Assembly: GCA_037176705.1 (NCBI GenBank)
Contig: CM073891.1
Coordinates: 48,920,571-48,984,570, forward strand
Source: Molossus alvarezi
Lineage: Eukaryota; Chordata; Mammalia; Chiroptera; Molossidae
Reading direction: 5' to 3'
DNA length: 64,000 bases
Program-made: the position numbers and the translations under genes
In this document: one piece after another, positions 62,200 through 64,000 of the stretch
Layout of the letters: the number at the start of each line of letters is the position of its first letter
Numbering within the stretch: position 1 is the first letter of the stretch
Notes under the pieces: generated by a model
What the model saw: the letters and a program-made list of their open reading frames with translations, nothing else
The model's database searches: none
Told to the model about the DNA's origin: nothing

Positions 62200-62760
62200 C
62201 ATTTTTTTAAAATAACTATACATGGAAATTAAAGAGTTACAACTGAAAAATACCAAACATTTTTTTCTGTTCTCACAAAACCTACTCTGCCTCCTTAGCT
62301 CCCTCTTACTGTTAAAGACTTTGTTTTTCTTCCCAAGCAAGGAATAAAATGGAATTGTTTTTCAATTCCCTGTCATCAGCAACATTCAATAAAATATTAA
62401 GTTACATAAACTCCCCTGCTGAACAGCTTCTCACATCAGTTCCACACTTCCTGTCCTTTGCTATTGTGATAACACTATTAAATATCCTGCGATCCTTTAA
62501 TTTCTCTCTGCCTTTCATCTCTCTCTGCTTGAACCAATCCAAAATATTACTAATGTCATGTCAATCAAACACTGTTCACACTCCTCATGGTCTGCATGCC
62601 ACTGTCTAAAGTTAAAATCCTCCACTAATTTGTCCTAGCTTCATACCCTGCTGTTCATGAACCAACTAGACTAATGCCTGCAAACCTATTCCATATGTGC
62701 CTGCCTCTAATTTTTAATCAAAGTATTTGCCTTGCCTATAATAATTTGTAATTTCTCATT
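62200..62760 (+). repeat. Probable L2 LINE fragment
   Basis: C/T-rich text with L2-like segments ('cctgctgaacagcttctcacatcagtt', 'gcctttcatctctctctgc'). Boundaries are uncertain. Confidence 0.45.
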
Positions 62761-63159
62761 CTCTCAGAAATAGAGTTTGGGGATTAAATCTCACAGTGCT
62801 CTCATTACCATATGGCCACAAGTCCCTCTTATGTCATATACAAAATTTTTTCAAAATATGCTTTCAATCATATTAAATACCTAAATATTTACATGAGAAA
62901 AATATTCAGTATCACACATATGCAGGTCAATTACACAAACTTCCAGTTCTGTTAATGACAATGCAGCTTGTGTTGAACTAACTGTACTGTAGATAATGAT
63001 GATGAATTAAGTAAAAATATATAAAAAACATTATTTGAAGGTACTGGAGATTAGTTAAGAGCAGAGAGAAACTGAACAGTTATTAATTTAAGGAAATCCC
63101 CAGTTAATATTCTGATAAAGGCTAGACTCAATCAGAAATCTGGAGACATTTTAGCTTGG

Positions 63160-63900
63160 AAAATCACAGAAGAGAGACGTAAAGTACCAGATTAGCTAGA
63201 AATCAGGAAGACATAGCCAGAAACTGAGTGAGGCACCTTGAAATCCGTGGGTAGATTCTCTCCCAAATCCTTGGCTGACACATGAACCACATGCACAAGC
63301 ACACCATGAAACGCAGTGGCCGGAAAGTTGAAAGACATTTGTGACTGCTGACCATCACAAGAGAGCTTTGAGTTTGAATCCAGCTAAGTAAACTGCTGGT
63401 AGAATAAAAATCAAATCTCTTCAAAGGATAACAGAATCCAGGATCCAGACTGAGAGCATATAATCTATGTTGTCCAGTACACACAAAAAAATTACTGGAC
63501 ATGAAAAGAAATAAGAAAATATGATCCATAGTCAAGAGAAAAGGATGTTCATGCAAACTTACTTTAGGCTGAACCACATGTTACAATGAAAACACAGGGA
63601 TTTTAAAACCGTTGTTAAAATATGTTCAAGGGCTTAAAGGAAAATATTGTTATTACGAATAAAACCAGGGTAATGCTCAGTATGGAGATAAAAAATATAC
63701 AAAGTGAAAGTTCTAGAACTGAAAAGTACAATATCTGGGATGAACCATTAATGGGGTGGGTTTAACATCATATTAGAGATGTCAAATGATAGAACTAATA
63801 AACTTGAAAGTAAATCAATAGACCTTATCTGATTTGAAAAACAGAGAAAAATATTGAATAAAAATGGATAGAAAGTTGTTGATCTATGGAACAATGCACA
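63160..63900 (+). repeat. L1ME LINE, 5'/ORF1 region
   Basis: 'tagaactgaaaagtacaatatctgggatgaacc', 'gggtttaacatcatattagag' and 'gaaagtaaatcaatagaccttatctg' fit the start of L1ME ORF1 in sense order. It is degenerate, without an intact frame. Confidence 0.7.
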
Positions 63901-63908
63901 AAACCTTA

Positions 63909-63962
63909 AATATATATATTATATATATAATATTTATATACATTTATATATTATATATATAT
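63909..63962. repeat. AT-rich imperfect (TA)n
   Basis: Alternating tatata and tttata runs at the edge of an L1ME fragment. Confidence 0.85.
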
Positions 63963-64000
63963 CCCTTCTTCTTTGTAAGTGTGTGTGTATGTATATAGAC

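Larger units (their letters stand above)
34082..64000 (-). other. SEMA3E: SEMA3E upstream intron, at least 29.9 kb, incomplete
   Basis: The N-terminal sema exons were searched for by expected protein motifs on the minus strand and not found, so this whole segment looks like part of one long intron. Long introns near the 5' end are usual in SEMA3 genes. Apart from the repeats listed separately, unassigned stretches include 36370-38540, 42960-44920, 46520-48100, 49000-50100, 50880-51990, 53010-54470, 57490-58750 and 59340-60680. Confidence 0.75.

Noticed and set aside
63203..63577. Minus-strand open frame of 124 codons
   Set aside because: Lies antisense within a degenerate L1ME fragment.
34082..64000. 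Upstream SEMA3E exons (N-terminal sema, signal peptide)
   Set aside because: Expected motifs were searched by eye on the minus strand. One near match at about 60520 had no donor and no continuing protein similarity.

Overview
The window is a stretch of mammalian, almost certainly bat (Chiroptera), nuclear DNA. The reason is a dense population of tRNA-derived Ves-type SINEs (24 copies recognised, both strands), a family typical of bat genomes. They lie on a background of older shared mammalian repeats: MIR, L2, L1M, an MLT1A-like ERVL-MaLR LTR and a Tigger-like MITE. The bat family was not determined.

The only gene I can support is the class-3 semaphorin SEMA3E, on the minus strand. Eleven consecutive internal coding exons lie between 34081 and 1332. 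They carry most of the sema beta-propeller, the whole PSI domain and the furin-site linker. All 11 have GT/AG borders, their phases agree at all ten joins, and together they give 1279 bases of uninterrupted reading frame. The 5' exons (signal peptide and N-terminal sema) must lie beyond 64000. The 3' exons (Ig domain and basic tail) must lie before position 1. The gene looks intact and expressed as a secreted guidance cue (receptor Plexin-D1, from family knowledge).

Layout, in gene order: 34082-64000 is one large upstream intron with no exon found, full of SINEs, L2/MIR/L1 fragments, one LTR and microsatellites. Then exons at 33988-34081, 22282-22401, 20535-20677, 19433-19547, 18953-19022, 15509-15653, 12820-13042, 10232-10323, 7931-7972 (42-base exon), 5864-6030 and 1332-1399, separated by repeat-bearing introns of 0.4 to 11.6 kb.

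No new biological system was found. The best observations are structural. A Ves SINE inserted across an exon border, so its 17-base target-site duplication copied the 5' splice site. A (TG)n tract starts at intron position +7 after the 42-base exon. There is a 40-base near-perfect palindrome in one intron. Two pairs of divergent duplicates flank exons. A (GGGAGA)n tract with G-quadruplex potential lies inside a SINE. Two SINEs occupy the same target site. None of the longer open frames outside the exons looks like a gene.
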